Shown here piece after piece: positions 33,984-45,033 of a DNA stretch of 64,000 bases. Under the pieces are notes generated by a model. The model was not told where the DNA came from and did no database searches. It saw only the letters and a list, made by a program, of their open reading frames with translations. Position 1 is the first letter of the stretch, and each line of letters starts with the position of its first letter. Position numbers and translations under genes: made by a program. This stretch comes from Ophioderma brevispina (lineage: Eukaryota; Echinodermata; Ophiuroidea; Amphilepidida; Ophiodermatidae), in assembly GCA_023653785.1 (NCBI GenBank), contig JAMKCH010084882.1, positions 1 through 64,000 of the forward strand, in the 5' to 3' direction.

Positions 33984-34330
33984 GTGGTACCCTCTCATCT
34001 TGGAAGTGACGCGCATGTGAGGCTGTTTAAAGACCCCCATTTTCAGCATCGCTGTCACCCAAGACCCCGCAATATTTTGTCAATGCACCCTAAGAGACCC
34101 CATATTTTTTTTTTAAATTTTACCAAACTGTCACCCAAAGACCCCTATTTTGAGGACTATTTTCACTCAAAGACCCAATTTTGGATGAAATTTTCGCGTG
34201 ACAATTTGCAAAATTTAAAAATTTTAAAAAAAAAATCTCACCCAAAGACCCGATTTTTGAGTCATCTGTCCCGACTGCCCCTGGGTTTGAAAGTTCTCGC
34301 CTTACACCCTTCCATTTCCATATGTGATTG
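33984..34330 (+). repeat. degenerate tandem repeat, CACCCAAAGACCCC type
   Basis: The phrase TCACCCAAAGACCC followed by a T-rich spacer recurs about every 30-55 bp (around 34058, 34132, 34165, 34237) with decay. A 146-codon open frame (33984-34424) runs through it and is Lys/Pro/Phe-rich with repeated PKDPxF / PKTRF phrases. I read it as a by-product of the repeat, not a gene. A weak reverse relative, GGGGGTCCTTGAGTGAAAAT, occurs at 41694. Confidence 0.6.
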
Positions 34331-35867
34331 CCCCCCGATCTCTCAGTGGCTACAATTGTCAATTAATACCTGTGATGTTTTTGGTTGGAAGATGAACCAT
34401 GAGCTGGCAACTACAAGTTTATAAACACGATATACCCTACTTTTAGTCCCCAATATGGTAACATTTGAACTTAACTTTCTAGACTTAATGCAGGGGTTCA
34501 CAGATATAGGCACAACCGCGAAATGCGAAGATATTTTTTATGCATTGTTGACCCTTTATTTTTTTTCGCCGTAAAACTTTCCCCCTTTTTGGAATGTTTT
34601 TTTTTAAAGATGTTCCAATTGAGTAAAAATCTAAAATAATATAATTATAATAATAATAATCATAATAAATAATATAACAATCATAATAATATAATAAGAT
34701 GATTCGCCAAAACGCAATTGTAAAGCCACTCGCGCGTCTTCGAGACAAATTTGTTTTTGTTGTTGTGTTTGTTTTTTCTTGGCCTATAATGCGCACAGTC
34801 TGTTCTGCATGAAACTACTTACCTGGAAGCCGAACGAGATGTACTACGGGGTATCCGTACAAAGGTCTATTTTTTTTCAGAGATTCGACCCACCCAAAAC
34901 ATTTTTTTCAGGCCATGATCACCTGAAAGGAGGCATCTTTTTCTGATCAAGCTAGGCCAGCAAGGCTGGCGAAGCTGACAAGTTAACCCCATGCACCACG
35001 ATAGGTATTAGACCATTTTTGGCCCCTGTGGGTGATGTTGCGCGTTTTTGCTATCATGTCCATAGAACTAGAAATAAATATCTATTTTGTAGGTCCTGGT
35101 TTTTTCCATCTTGTTGTTTTGTTCTTCCTGCCTGCCCGCTTCCTCGTTTTTTTTTTCCTCTTGCATAAGGACCCAATAAATTAGCTTTTTTTAAAGGCTT
35201 TTTGGGCTATCCTGGTCACTCCTGGTTTATTATTCATATCCCAAGCTGCAATATTTTCCTCAAGGGATACCTGATACAGTATGTTATTTGTAATTTAATT
35301 TTATGTCATATGATGATCTTACTATATTTACCATTCTCTGTCTATTCTGTGTGCATTTTTGATGTTGTTTGAATGCTGCATAAAAATGAAAGGAATGGAT
35401 AGGCTTCACCGGATTGAATATTTGTATCCGTTTAGATTTGTTTTTATCGTTTTTAGCTTAGAACAAGCTGTTTCAAGCAAAAGTCTTTCAATCTTAAGTT
35501 CTAACCATTTGGCCAACATATGCCAGTTAGCTCTCGACTGCTGTGTTTATGCTATTTATTAGATAAAAATAAGACGAAAAGAAAAAGAAATGCATCACAC
35601 ACCAAATACATTTTACATACAACATTGCAACAATGTTCTGTGATAACAAACAGAATTTGACAAGCAATAAAATTATGAAAGTTCACTTCCATTTCAACAT
35701 ATCACATAATTAGTTTGAAATGTGTCATGGGGCACTGTTTAGAAGCTATAGTACACATATAAACTGTCTGAAATTAGGAAATATAATGTGCAACAGGTAT
35801 TTCGCGTTTGTGATTTATATTGTAATATGGTGCCCTTGTTTTTTATACTACATGAACAAAATGAGGA
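34331..35867. other. non-coding stretch with ATA-rich simple repeat
   Basis: ATA/ATT simple sequence occupies about 34636-34700. The rest shows no gene. The frame 35359-35562 has no motif. Confidence 0.5.
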
Positions 35868-36655
35868 TAACGAAATGGCATTAGACGAACTGGCATTAGT
35901 CGAAATGGTTTTTAGTAGACAATCTGGTGATTAAACCAAGTGGTCAGTAGACGAAATGACAATAGAAACGAAATGTTTTAGACATCTGGTGATTAGACCA
36001 CATGGGCAGTCGACAAAATGGCAATAGACCAAATGGGTTTTTATAAATCCTGTATTAACGAAAAAATGTGCAGTAACGAAATGCATTAGACGAAATGGTT
36101 TTAGACAAGCTGGTCATTAGACTAAATGGGCAGTAGGACGAAATGAATAGACGAAATGGTTTTAGACAATCTGGGGATTAGACCAAATGGGCAGTAGACA
36201 AATGGCCATCGACCACAAATGGTTTTAGACAATCTGGTGATTAGACCAAATGGGCAGTAGAAGAAATGGCATTAGACGAAATGGTTGACATCGCCGCCCC
36301 GTGAGCGCCGGGTAGTGAACGAGCACAATCTGGTCATTAGACTAAATGGCAGTAGGACGAAATGGTATTAGACGAAACGGTTTTAGCCATCTGATGATTA
36401 TACCAATGGGAGTAGACGAAATGGCATAGATCGGAAAATGGTGGTAGAAACGTAGTGATTATACCAATTGGGCATTATACGAAATGGTATTAGCCGACGT
36501 GTGTGATTCGACGAAATGGATTTAGTCTAATCTGGTAATAGACAAATGTGAAATTAGAGTATGTGTGTATTAGACTATGTGATTTTTAGAACCACAAAAT
36601 GGAATTAGACTATCTGGATTTTAGACGAAATGATATTAGACGAAGTGGCAATTCC
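35868..36655 (+). repeat. minisatellite array 3 (TTAGACGAAATGG type)
   Basis: About 50 units of 13-16 bp. A four-unit higher-order pattern of about 62 bp is visible several times: GATTAGACCAAATGGG, CAGTAGACGAAATGGC, ATTAGACGAAATGGTT, TTAGACAATCTGGT. A GC-rich interruption of about 40 bp (CATCGCCGCCCCGTGAGCGC and neighbours) sits near 36288-36328. Unit-to-unit indels are frequent. This is the same monomer as arrays 1 and 2, but the higher-order unit differs from that of array 2. Confidence 0.92.
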
Positions 36656-37605
36656 ACCATTTGGTCAGTGGTCTTGGCTCGGTAAACCATGTTAAAGCAT
36701 CTAAGATTTACAGTTTGGGACGAAACGGTGGATTCCATAGTGTCTTCTCCCACAAACGACGAAGACTGTGGTCTTTGCATTTTCCGGGCTCTACGGACAA
36801 ATTACGCAATTCGGTGATCTCAGTCTGGTCGCCAATGTGGTAGTCCTGAAGAGTTGCGTGGCATCAAAGGACCCCTCTCTATGAGTCTGAGGATTTAAAG
36901 ACCGTTACTTGACGAAATATCCAGAGGGGGGAAAATCGAGACTTCTGGTTTGTTTGTACCTTCCCGGAGGAGGTGCATCGGGTATGAACATGACGTTGGA
37001 CGAGGCATGGCCAAGGGAACCTCTGTGTCAGTTTTTGTTGTCACGGTAACAACCCAACTTGAAAAAACGTGGGCTCGTTGCACACAGGCATGGAGCAGGG
37101 AAAAGGTACACACCACACACGTTTGGAACCTTATAGCATTGTTAGGTAAATCAAATTATGCATGGATTGGACTTCTTCTGGGTAGTGGGGAATCATTAGT
37201 AATCATACACCTCTTTAATAATTGATACTGAGGTAACGGTGTAACTAAAGGTCCGAAAACTAGTTCAAACTATACCTTTTAAGCCATATAACGAGAACCA
37301 AGGTATTGGTGTACCATTAAACATCAGGTTTAACCCGCTTTCAAAATTTACATCTGATTAAGTTTTTCCCCTCCCATTACACAAAAACTTACATCTACCA
37401 GAGGTTTGGACCAAAAAGTCTGATTCAGCATCATTAATACCATAGAAACCTTCTTCCAAAACTTCGAGAATAGGATCCTCATTTATATATAACCCTACAA
37501 GCGAGCACATGAAATAGATACATCCAATTACTTCGTTGGTTAAAAGAAACAATGACCTAAATTTATTAGGTTCTTAATATATAACTTAGAATAGATAAAC
37601 ACTTT
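36656..37605. other. non-coding stretch, nothing recognised
   Basis: Overlapping frames on opposite strands at 36895-37225 carry no motif. No repeat or RNA gene is identified. Confidence 0.45.
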
Positions 37606-37651
37606 AACCCCGTTAACCCAGGTCTAAAGTTAGACTCCCTTTCAGAGAATA
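37606..37651 (-). repeat. single end of the 56.4-kb MITE family
   Basis: On the minus strand it reads TATTCTCTGAAAGGGAGTC, TAACTTTAGACCTGGGTTAAC, matching the terminal repeat of the element at 56386-56687 (TATTCTGAAAAGGAGACTAA and CTGGGTTAACCAGG). The other end of this copy was not found. It lies 12 bp from the mariner-type element that follows. Confidence 0.6.
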
Positions 37652-37663
37652 CCAAGCCATATA

Positions 37664-38519
37664 CAGGGTGAGTCAAAAAAACTTGACCCATTGTGCAGCC
37701 ATTTTGAATTTTTAAGTAAACACATATCTAACATGTTCGGTATCCTCTGAAAGCATATCATTATCTGTAATTTGCAGCAAAAGATCATTCCACAATCGGT
37801 TAGGTATGACAAAGCTACAGTCGTTGACTCAAGTAGTCCGTTTGCGGCTCTGTCCACGGATTCGCATGAAGTGAACGGCCGTTCAGCGAAGCAATCAGTG
37901 TCCAAAAGAAAAATCGGGCTATTTATTGATGCGAATCAATGCGACGCTATTTAACCCACAAATTCAGTCGCAATACCACCAATGCCCTCTTAACACCGTA
38001 CGTCTCATCACTCATAAAAATCCTTTGAAAAAATAAAAATTAATTGAATATATGTATCACTTTCTGGAGAAGTTGAATGAATCGTACCATATGAAGGAGT
38101 AGACATCGGTGACAACCTTTGAGGGTTTAAAGTATTGTCTATATTTGTAGACAAAAATATGCCAAATCTTAAAAAGAGAGTTTTGAAATGAAACTTACCA
38201 TATCACTGACCTTTCCTTTGAGATACCACTATATTTTACATAAACAAAGACATACCATATCATTTCATTTGGGGAGTTATTTGCTTAGTTGGCCACCGTG
38301 TTATTTAAATAGGAATCCGTGGATAGGGGTAAAAATTGACTACTTTATTCCAAAAAGACTGTAGTTCGGTCTATACTATCCAGATGGAATTATCTTGCCA
38401 GGCAAATTAAAGATAATTGAAATGGGCTTTCGATGACACACATATTTAGTATATGTTATTTAAAAAATTCAAAATGGCGGATACAATCCGGGTCAAGTTT
38501 TTTTTGTTGACTCACCCTG
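37664..38519. mobile_element. TA-flanked mariner-type non-autonomous element, 856 bp
   Basis: The left end CAGGGTGAGTCAAAAAAACT and the right end, read on the opposite strand as CAGGGTGAGTCAACAAAAAA, are matching terminal inverted repeats, each continuing into CTTGACCC. After a short unmatched spacer the match resumes as CCATTTTGAATTTTT and nearby, so the inverted repeats reach roughly 70 bp. TA dinucleotides flank both ends (37662-37663 and 38520-38521), as expected for Tc1/mariner target-site duplication. The two roughly 60-90 codon frames inside show no DDE/D motif, so it would depend on a transposase supplied elsewhere. Confidence 0.9.
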
Positions 38520-38521
38520 TA

Positions 38522-39267
38522 GGTCTAGATTGAATCTCGCATCATTCTGTTAGCATACCTCGTGTAAACAACCTTGTATAAAGAAATACGACAGCTACCA
38601 AGGCGTAAGGGTATTCTTTTTAAGGAATTGTTTCGACTCGTACTACTACTGTCGCGAACGGACCGATAAAAATATGTGACGTCATTGACACTCCTTTTTG
38701 ATTAGTTTCACATACAAAATGAGGTACTTCATCAAGGATATACATGTAATGTCTAAAAGTTGAAGGAACTTTAAGTGTTCAACAAAGCCTGAAACCAGGA
38801 CCTTTGGCCTACATGTTTGTATTTGACATTTAAATATCTACCACAAGGCTTCACCTACGTTATACCATAGGATTTTGTTTTTCGACTCGTCGGGAGAATT
38901 TGGCATTACAACTTATGGTATTGCTGCAGTGGACATTTATTTAACATACCCGACTATATTTCACAGTATTATTATGACATTTGGTATCAGATATGCCCTG
39001 ATATAGCTGTATATTTGTTTAGTGATGCATAAGCGCTGATAGTGGAATATTTCCACCGTTACCTAGGTTCCACAAAGATGTTTCAGATTTTACAGGTTAA
39101 AACACGAGATTCACAGACAGGTGCCCCTAAAAATTGAAAATCGATTCTTTGAACCTAAGAAAGCTTTTTATCCAAAATATACCTCAATATGCAATGATTA
39201 AGCTGAGATTCAATTCTTTCGTACAAAAATTGTGACATTTCTAATTTCTATATGGGAGTAGATACAA
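38522..39267. other. non-coding stretch, nothing recognised
   Basis: No motif, terminal repeat or RNA gene identified. Confidence 0.4.
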
Positions 39268-39440
39268 AATTGGCCTATGTTATTATATTGAAATTAAGCA
39301 AATCAAAATAGTATTTTGGTTTCATTTTCAAGGCATTTCGTTAGCAAATTACAAAGTAAGACATCTGTTGGAGGTATTATCTATGATAAAATCACTACTT
39401 ATGACACAATATATGGATTCCCCAAAATCTCTATCTTTAA
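39268..39440 (+). repeat. dispersed repeat T, copy 2
   Basis: CCTATGTTATTATATTGAAA, AAGCAAATCAAAATA, CAAGGCATTTCG and CCAAAATCTCTAT match 27012-27140 in the same order. Confidence 0.5.
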
Positions 39441-39646
39441 AACATTAATTTCAAAATGTAAGGTTAGTCAAGAAATCTAAGAATCATCATGTATACATAC
39501 CCCCTAACTTATATCGTGGATTTTAAGGTATGAGTCAAGATATAGAGGCCCATAGAATTTTGCAGTAAAATTATGGCACGCATAAGTGGTTATATCGAGA
39601 TCACGCTTTATTTCGTACAGTCTATGGAAACTACACAGGCCAGGGA

Positions 39647-39801
39647 TAATATAATAATGCCAACATTTGCATAGCGCCTTTTCCAAACGATTCAAAGCGC
39701 CATTGCCTATTATTATTGCGCTGCCATCAGGAAATCGTCACAATCATTTCGCTTCATCTTGGCCGGCAGCTGGCCAAGCGCACATCCTTATCACTTAGAT
39801 A
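39647..39801 (-). mobile_element. tRNA-derived SINE, family 2, copy 3 (5'-truncated)
   Basis: Minus strand: TCTAAGTGATAAGGATGTGC, GCTTGGCCAGCTGC, GATGAAGCGAAATGATTGTG, ACGATTTCCTGATGGC, GCGCAATAATAATAGGCAA, TGGCGCTTTGAATCG, AAGGCGCTATGC, ending in an ATT repeat. It matches the body and tail of the copies at 28831 and 50957. The tRNA head is missing, the usual outcome of incomplete target-primed reverse transcription. Confidence 0.88.
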
Positions 39802-41457
39802 ATCTGATATGGGGGAGACAAAGATTTTTTAACACCGTGTTTGAGTATATTAAAATGGTGACACCAATCTCTTTTCGTGTGCATTTAACCCCCCAAAAAT
39901 GAGAATGATTGAGTTTTATGTCACACATCCACTGTCAGTTTTATTCATAATGGGCTTTGTCAATATTGCCAATTCAAATCAACGTTAGCTCCGGATTTGA
40001 ACTTTATCACGAATAATCTTTTAAATCAGTCTAAAACATAAGATACAGTTAAATTATACAACGTATTACATATCGTTTTATGGTTGATTTTCTGTATTGA
40101 TTATTATAATTTAAAGAAAAAAAGTAGGACTATGTTAACTCACGTTGGCGCGCGTGTTGAGATAAAGGTTCAATTCCCATGTCGTTTTACTCGAGGGAAA
40201 AAGGGAGGGAAATATTAGGGCTAAGAAAGATAGGGGATTTGCTGACAGATCCTGTAATTATCACATGGGATTTAGTCGTTTGAGAGGCAGCCTGTTGCTG
40301 CAAAGCAATAGCCACGGGGAATTTGTTGATTCGTCAGCGTATGATATCCATGCAAACTTTTAGGGACCAAAGGAATAAGACGAACCAACATAAGAAACCG
40401 TTGAAGTAGTTTCTGTGTTCAATTGAGAGTAATTCAATATAACCTTTCAGATTGTTGGTCAATCCAGAGTTCCCTTGTCGTTGGTGTCTGTATCCAAGAG
40501 TAAATATCCAAATTGATTCGTCTGTGATGGAGGAAAAGTAAATACAAATACGCAAAACATGTTTTTTACAAGACTTTGATTTTATTGTTCCTACTGCATA
40601 GATTGGTCTTGTTCTTTATGATTCTTGTTATCTTCTGTCACAAATCAGTTTGGCAGGCATTAGAGAAGAAATTCTCCCCAGTTGAGTTTAATATATGCAC
40701 ATAACATATACACACTTGAAGTAGGTATGAGTTTTTTTGGTTTAATGAAGTCCATGAACTCAATACAATCCAAAAGAAAAGCACTTACCATTCGCAGATG
40801 AAGCTTCAACATTTGGAGGGTGGGGGCGAGCTCTTAAAACCGGTGGTAAGGTATAAGATACGGAGCAAATTTAGGGGGAACGTAGGGGACCGAAACTTTT
40901 TAGGGAGGACGTGCTTTCCATGCTCCCCCACTTTCATCGCCTATGATACTTAAGAATGGACAAAATGTAACCGGATTTACATCAAACCAGTCTGCCGGTT
41001 GCTAAGGCCACTACTGAAAGGCGAGACTAAAATCCATTTTTAATTAACCGCCACCACTACGTCATAAAGCTGGGTTTTGAGTCGGTTTTTTTTTATATCA
41101 TACAAAAATGCTAAATATTACAACATAACTTCATAAATACCATTATGATATGGTTTTATACTTATATAACCGCATACCAATTTTAAGTTTATTAAATGAT
41201 GATTTTGGCAAAAAAAGTAGCAAATAATGTTGGGAACCGTTAGCTCTTTACAAGTGTAACAAAAACGTGTGGAAATGTTATATGGTTTCATATTTGTTCT
41301 AAACATTTTAAAATATCAACATTACACTTGTGTAAAGTATGGGATTGTAAGACTATATATACACGATGTTATTAAAGTTTTAAATATAATACCATTTTCG
41401 GGTGTTGTGTACATTGCCTTATCGGAATAAGCTACAGTACATAATATTGCACCTTTT
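39802..41457. other. non-coding stretch, nothing recognised
   Basis: No gene is supported. Frames at 40334-40555 and 41118-41306 (minus) have no motif. Confidence 0.45.
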
Positions 41458-41486
41458 TATGTTAGCTGGTATAGCCAGCTAACATA
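41458..41486. repeat. perfect hairpin, 12-bp arms, 5-nt loop
   Basis: TATGTTAGCTGG pairs with CCAGCTAACATA around TATAG. There are no mismatches. It is likely a functional terminal or subterminal structure of the element it begins. Confidence 0.9.
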
Positions 41487-41819
41487 TTGTGGTTACTAAG
41501 TTTCTTCTTCTTTCTGGCAAACGCTCCTTTTCCGAGGGGGCACTATATGAAGGGAACACAGGGTGTGTAAGGCTGGCACTTAGAACTGAGGGAAATCAGT
41601 AACAAAAATAGTGGTTTTTGGAGTGAGAAGGCCAATGGACCATAAATAGGGTTTTTGTGGGTTACAAATTGTACAAAATTAAAAAAAAAAAATGGGGGTC
41701 CTTGAGTGAAAATAGGAGAGCCCCCGGGCCGACTCCTTAAATGCTACCAGTGTATCTAGTGCCTAAACACATGGGCCGATTAGCCAAAATTTGGTACGAA
41801 GAGAACCATGATCAATGGC

Positions 41820-42660
41820 GCATATAGGGTTTTTCACCAGGTTTGGATCCCTGGTTCAGTATGCCAATTAAGGCGGCATCTCTGAAAATGATTAATTCCT
41901 TCTTCTCATACAATTCAAAGACTATCTTACCAGATTCGCTCTCAAGATCCACAAGTACATGCTGCATACGGGGTCATAGATTAGGCCCAAATGATTACAA
42001 TTATCAATTAAAAGGGGCATTCCTTGAAAATCTATGAATTCCTTCATCTCCCGCAAAATTAAAGGTTATCATCACGAGAGTCGTTCAAAGATGCCCATGG
42101 TATAGAGGCTTGCATATAGGTGTTCACAGATTACGGATCCAAAATTATCCATTGAACGGGGATCATTCTTGAAAATCTATGAATCCATTCTCTCGCAAAT
42201 TAAGGCTATCATCACGAGATTTTTCTAAAGGGGACTTCCCCTTGTAGGGGGCTTCACAAATAGGGTGTTCACAGATTGGCCCAAATGTCACAATTACCAA
42301 ATTAAAAGGAGCTTCTTGAAAATATATGAATTCCTTCTTCTCCCGCTAATTAAAGGTTATTATCACAAGATTTCTCACAGGATTCCTGGTTAGGGGCTTT
42401 GCATATGGGGGGTGTTCACAGATTGGACCAGATGCCACCATTTACCAAATTAAAGGGCAATTCCATCGAAAAATCTACAAATTTCTTTCTACAGATTTGG
42501 CCCAAAGCACTACAATGCTGATTAAAGGGGTTTTCTTGAATTCCTTCTTCTAAAATTAAATTAAAAGGCTATTATCATGTGAGTGAAAAGTATTCAAACA
42601 CGATTCACAAGATCCCTGGTAGGGGTCACATAATTGGGGGTGTTCACAGATTTGGAACAA
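41820..42660 (+). repeat. tandem array, about 147-bp unit, five to six copies
   Basis: Anchor phrase TTCACAGATT (or TCATAGATT) falls at about 41974, 42123, 42268, 42415 and 42643: spacings 149, 145, 147, then 228 where one unit is rearranged. Each unit carries, in order, GGCCCAAATG, CAATTACCAAATTAAAAGG, TTCTTGAAAATCTATGAATT, CCTTCTTCTCCCGC, AATTAAAGGTTATCATCACG, AGATTTCTC and GGTAGGGGCTTGCATA-like phrases. Divergence between units is considerable. Confidence 0.85.
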
Positions 42661-43030
42661 GGTGTCATGATTACACACAAAGAAATAATGATCAAATTTC
42701 AGAGAAAGTTTCGTTTTTGCATGTGGCAAAAATGTTGGAGGTCGCCATCATTCTGGGGTCAGAGGTCATCCACGGGTCAAAATATAACAAATTAAGAAAA
42801 AACTGTCTTCTGGTCTGAAAACACAACAAAAAATTATCATTTTAGATCAGAGTCAACACTTGGGACTGGGGTTAGTGGTCATCCAGGGATAAAAATTATG
42901 AAACTTTGAAAATCATCCTTCCCGACACCATTTTGAGGTCTCAAAAGGTTGATCCGATCGGTTGAACACAGATATGGTCAAAAGTCACCCCAGGCTACAT
43001 CAGTGCTGATTCGAGCACAGTTCTAGTTCT

Positions 43031-43974
43031 TTTTGCTGTTTCTTCTACGGCATTATTTTCGTCTTTCTTTCAACAAGAGCAAACCTTCTTTAGGGTGTAT
43101 AAGTTAATTTTAGTTGGAGGGACTACTGTTAGGGCATAAATTCACTAAAATCGCTCCGAGTCCCGCTAGGCGTATCCTCCTTACTGATACTTGCATTATT
43201 TAGTAAACCTTCGTGTTGGTAAGGGCAGCCCTTTGTCGTAGACAACTCTACGCTTCTGTCAAACGTGATAAACACGTGGGTAACATTTTATGGTATAAAT
43301 CATACTGATATCCACAGAATGGATATTCATTATCGATTGGTATCGATTTCTCGGAAGCATGATAAATAGTAATTTAATGTATAATATTTGCTTTCTTGAA
43401 TATATCTGAAGGTTATGATTTTCGTTGTCGCGTTTGCAGTGTGCAACAAGCAGAGGCACATTTCTTATTTTTAAACACCTTTTTATGTCGCATTTAGCTG
43501 GTGTTTGCATTACAGAGCAACATAGTCACCATGCGGCTCTCGGTGCATTTACGACCAGAAATGATAATGGTAGCTAATTATTTTTTTTTGTAGAAAAGGT
43601 CGAAACTGAAAAAAGGCATACAAACAATAGCAAGGCCAACAGTGCAGATGGAATAACAATCTCATTGATCAGAATGATAATGGATCATTGATATTGAATG
43701 GTTCCATTAAAATGGAAACAAATCCCAGCCTCATGACCTACATTCTGTGACATGATCTAACATCCCATCTAATCCGGGACGCCTTCCAGGGAAGATAACG
43801 ATAGACGCGTTTAAAAGTTTAAAAACCTGATGTTTTAAACCATTTTGTTTGAATTTGGTAAGGTATCTATCGAATTGTACTCACGATTTGGCCCTCCTAC
43901 GCAATTCTATTGTTCCTCCTCGAAATGCTTTTGTCGTCTGCAAACAACAATGTGTACATGTAAAAACACGATTT
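43031..43974. other. non-coding stretch, nothing recognised
   Basis: No gene or repeat supported. The minus frame 43259-43510 lacks motifs. Confidence 0.4.
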
Positions 43975-44345
43975 GTCAGAAAATTGAGGGCCCCATCCTC
44001 GAGGCCTCGGAAAAATCTCTGAATTAAATTTGGTCCATAGTCCAATCGCTAATAGCCTCGGCCCCAGGGAACCCAGATTTTACCGGAAGTGGTCAAAATT
44101 GTGGTATCAGAAGAAAGCTACCATTTTTCTTATTTACCCCGTGAAATTTTAGGGGCTAAAAGATGTTTGGGTTGGATTTATGAGCAAAAATACCCCATTT
44201 TGGTCGAACAATATTCATTTGACAAAGTAACTCTCTGGGGATTACAAAAATTCCGTTTTTAGCTCTCACTTAAAAATATGCTGGATATCTGCTCAAACTT
44301 ACAATGGGGTTTTTGGGTGAAAGCCATTCTATCAAAGATGAAAAA
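43975..44345 (+). repeat. dispersed repeat R, copy 2
   Basis: 44031-44345 matches 8016-8420 (TTTTACCGGAAGTGGTCAAA, AGAAAGCTACCATTTTT, CCGTGAAATTTTAGGGG, TTATGAGCAAAAAT, TGGGGATTACAAAA, GTGAAAGCCATTCTATC). The first about 48 bp matches 13254-13306 instead. R may therefore be a longer element of which each copy keeps a different part. Confidence 0.7.
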
Positions 44346-44850
44346 ATTTTAATCCGCATATTCTCACAAAATCGTGTTTGATAAAACCTTTGTAATCCAT
44401 TTTTGAGATTGCTAAAATGGCTGAAGAATAAGTATATAAAATATTCAGATGCTATAGTACAACACGAATTACCTTTTATAAACTGACGTATACAAATTAT
44501 TTTGAAATGGTGTGACTAAGTTAAATATTTATATAAATTTGAAACCTATGTTTATTCTTATTTTGAACCATGATTATCCACGTTTCATGAAATCGCTTAA
44601 AACCATGGTGATATCTTGAGGGAATCTTCAGATGTGTGATCTTGATATGAATCTGTAATGAATAAGTCGCCTAATTGGCTCCTTTTGTTGAACCTTTTTG
44701 TATCCTTTTATGTACCTCAGAGTGAGTTTTGTTTCTGTTGTTTCAATTCCCCCAGCAGAAGATCCCGCTCAATCAAAAAGAGGAAACAATGAGATCCAAA
44801 AGAGTGAGAAAGTTAGGGTGAGTTGATAGAAAGTTGGTTAGTGGTGAGTA
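44346..44850. other. non-coding stretch, nothing recognised
   Basis: No feature beyond AT-rich sequence. Confidence 0.4.
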
Positions 44851-45033
44851 TGCCCGTAGCCAGGAATTTCAATGTGGGGGTGCGGACTTGCCAAAGCGAA
44901 CCTTTTGGGTACCAACCAACCATTTTTTTTTCGGCTCAGCCTGCGCTCGCCGGTTGACCCAAAGTTTTTTTAACCGTCGGCTCCAAATTCTGACGTCGCA
45001 CCCCCCGCACCCCCCTGGCTTACGGCCCTGGGT
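44851..45033. mobile_element. fold-back element with CCCGTAGCCAGG ends, 183 bp
   Basis: TGCCCGTAGCCAGGAATTTC, then GGGGGTGCGG on the left is mirrored on the right by CCGCACCCCCCTGGCTTACG and GCCCTGGG. The interior (about 120 bp) has AACCTTTTGGGTACCAACC and no coding motif. Small non-autonomous DNA element. The plus open frame through it (44834-45061) is incidental. Confidence 0.75.

Larger units (their letters stand above)
41458..43030 (+). mobile_element. hairpin-headed element with central tandem array (Helentron/pearl-like candidate)
   Basis: The proposed left end is a perfect palindrome, TATGTTAGCTGG and CCAGCTAACATA around a 5-nt loop. About 330 bp of unique sequence leads to a tandem array with a period of about 147 bp (41820-42660). 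Another roughly 370 bp of unique sequence follows, ending near CAGTGCTGATTCGAGCACAG and TTCTAGTTC. Hairpin, leader, central minisatellite and unique tail in this order are the known layout of non-autonomous Helitron/Helentron relatives (DINE-1, bivalve pearl elements). No Rep/helicase coding is present. The right boundary and the class are inferences, and a single copy cannot define either. Confidence 0.5.
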
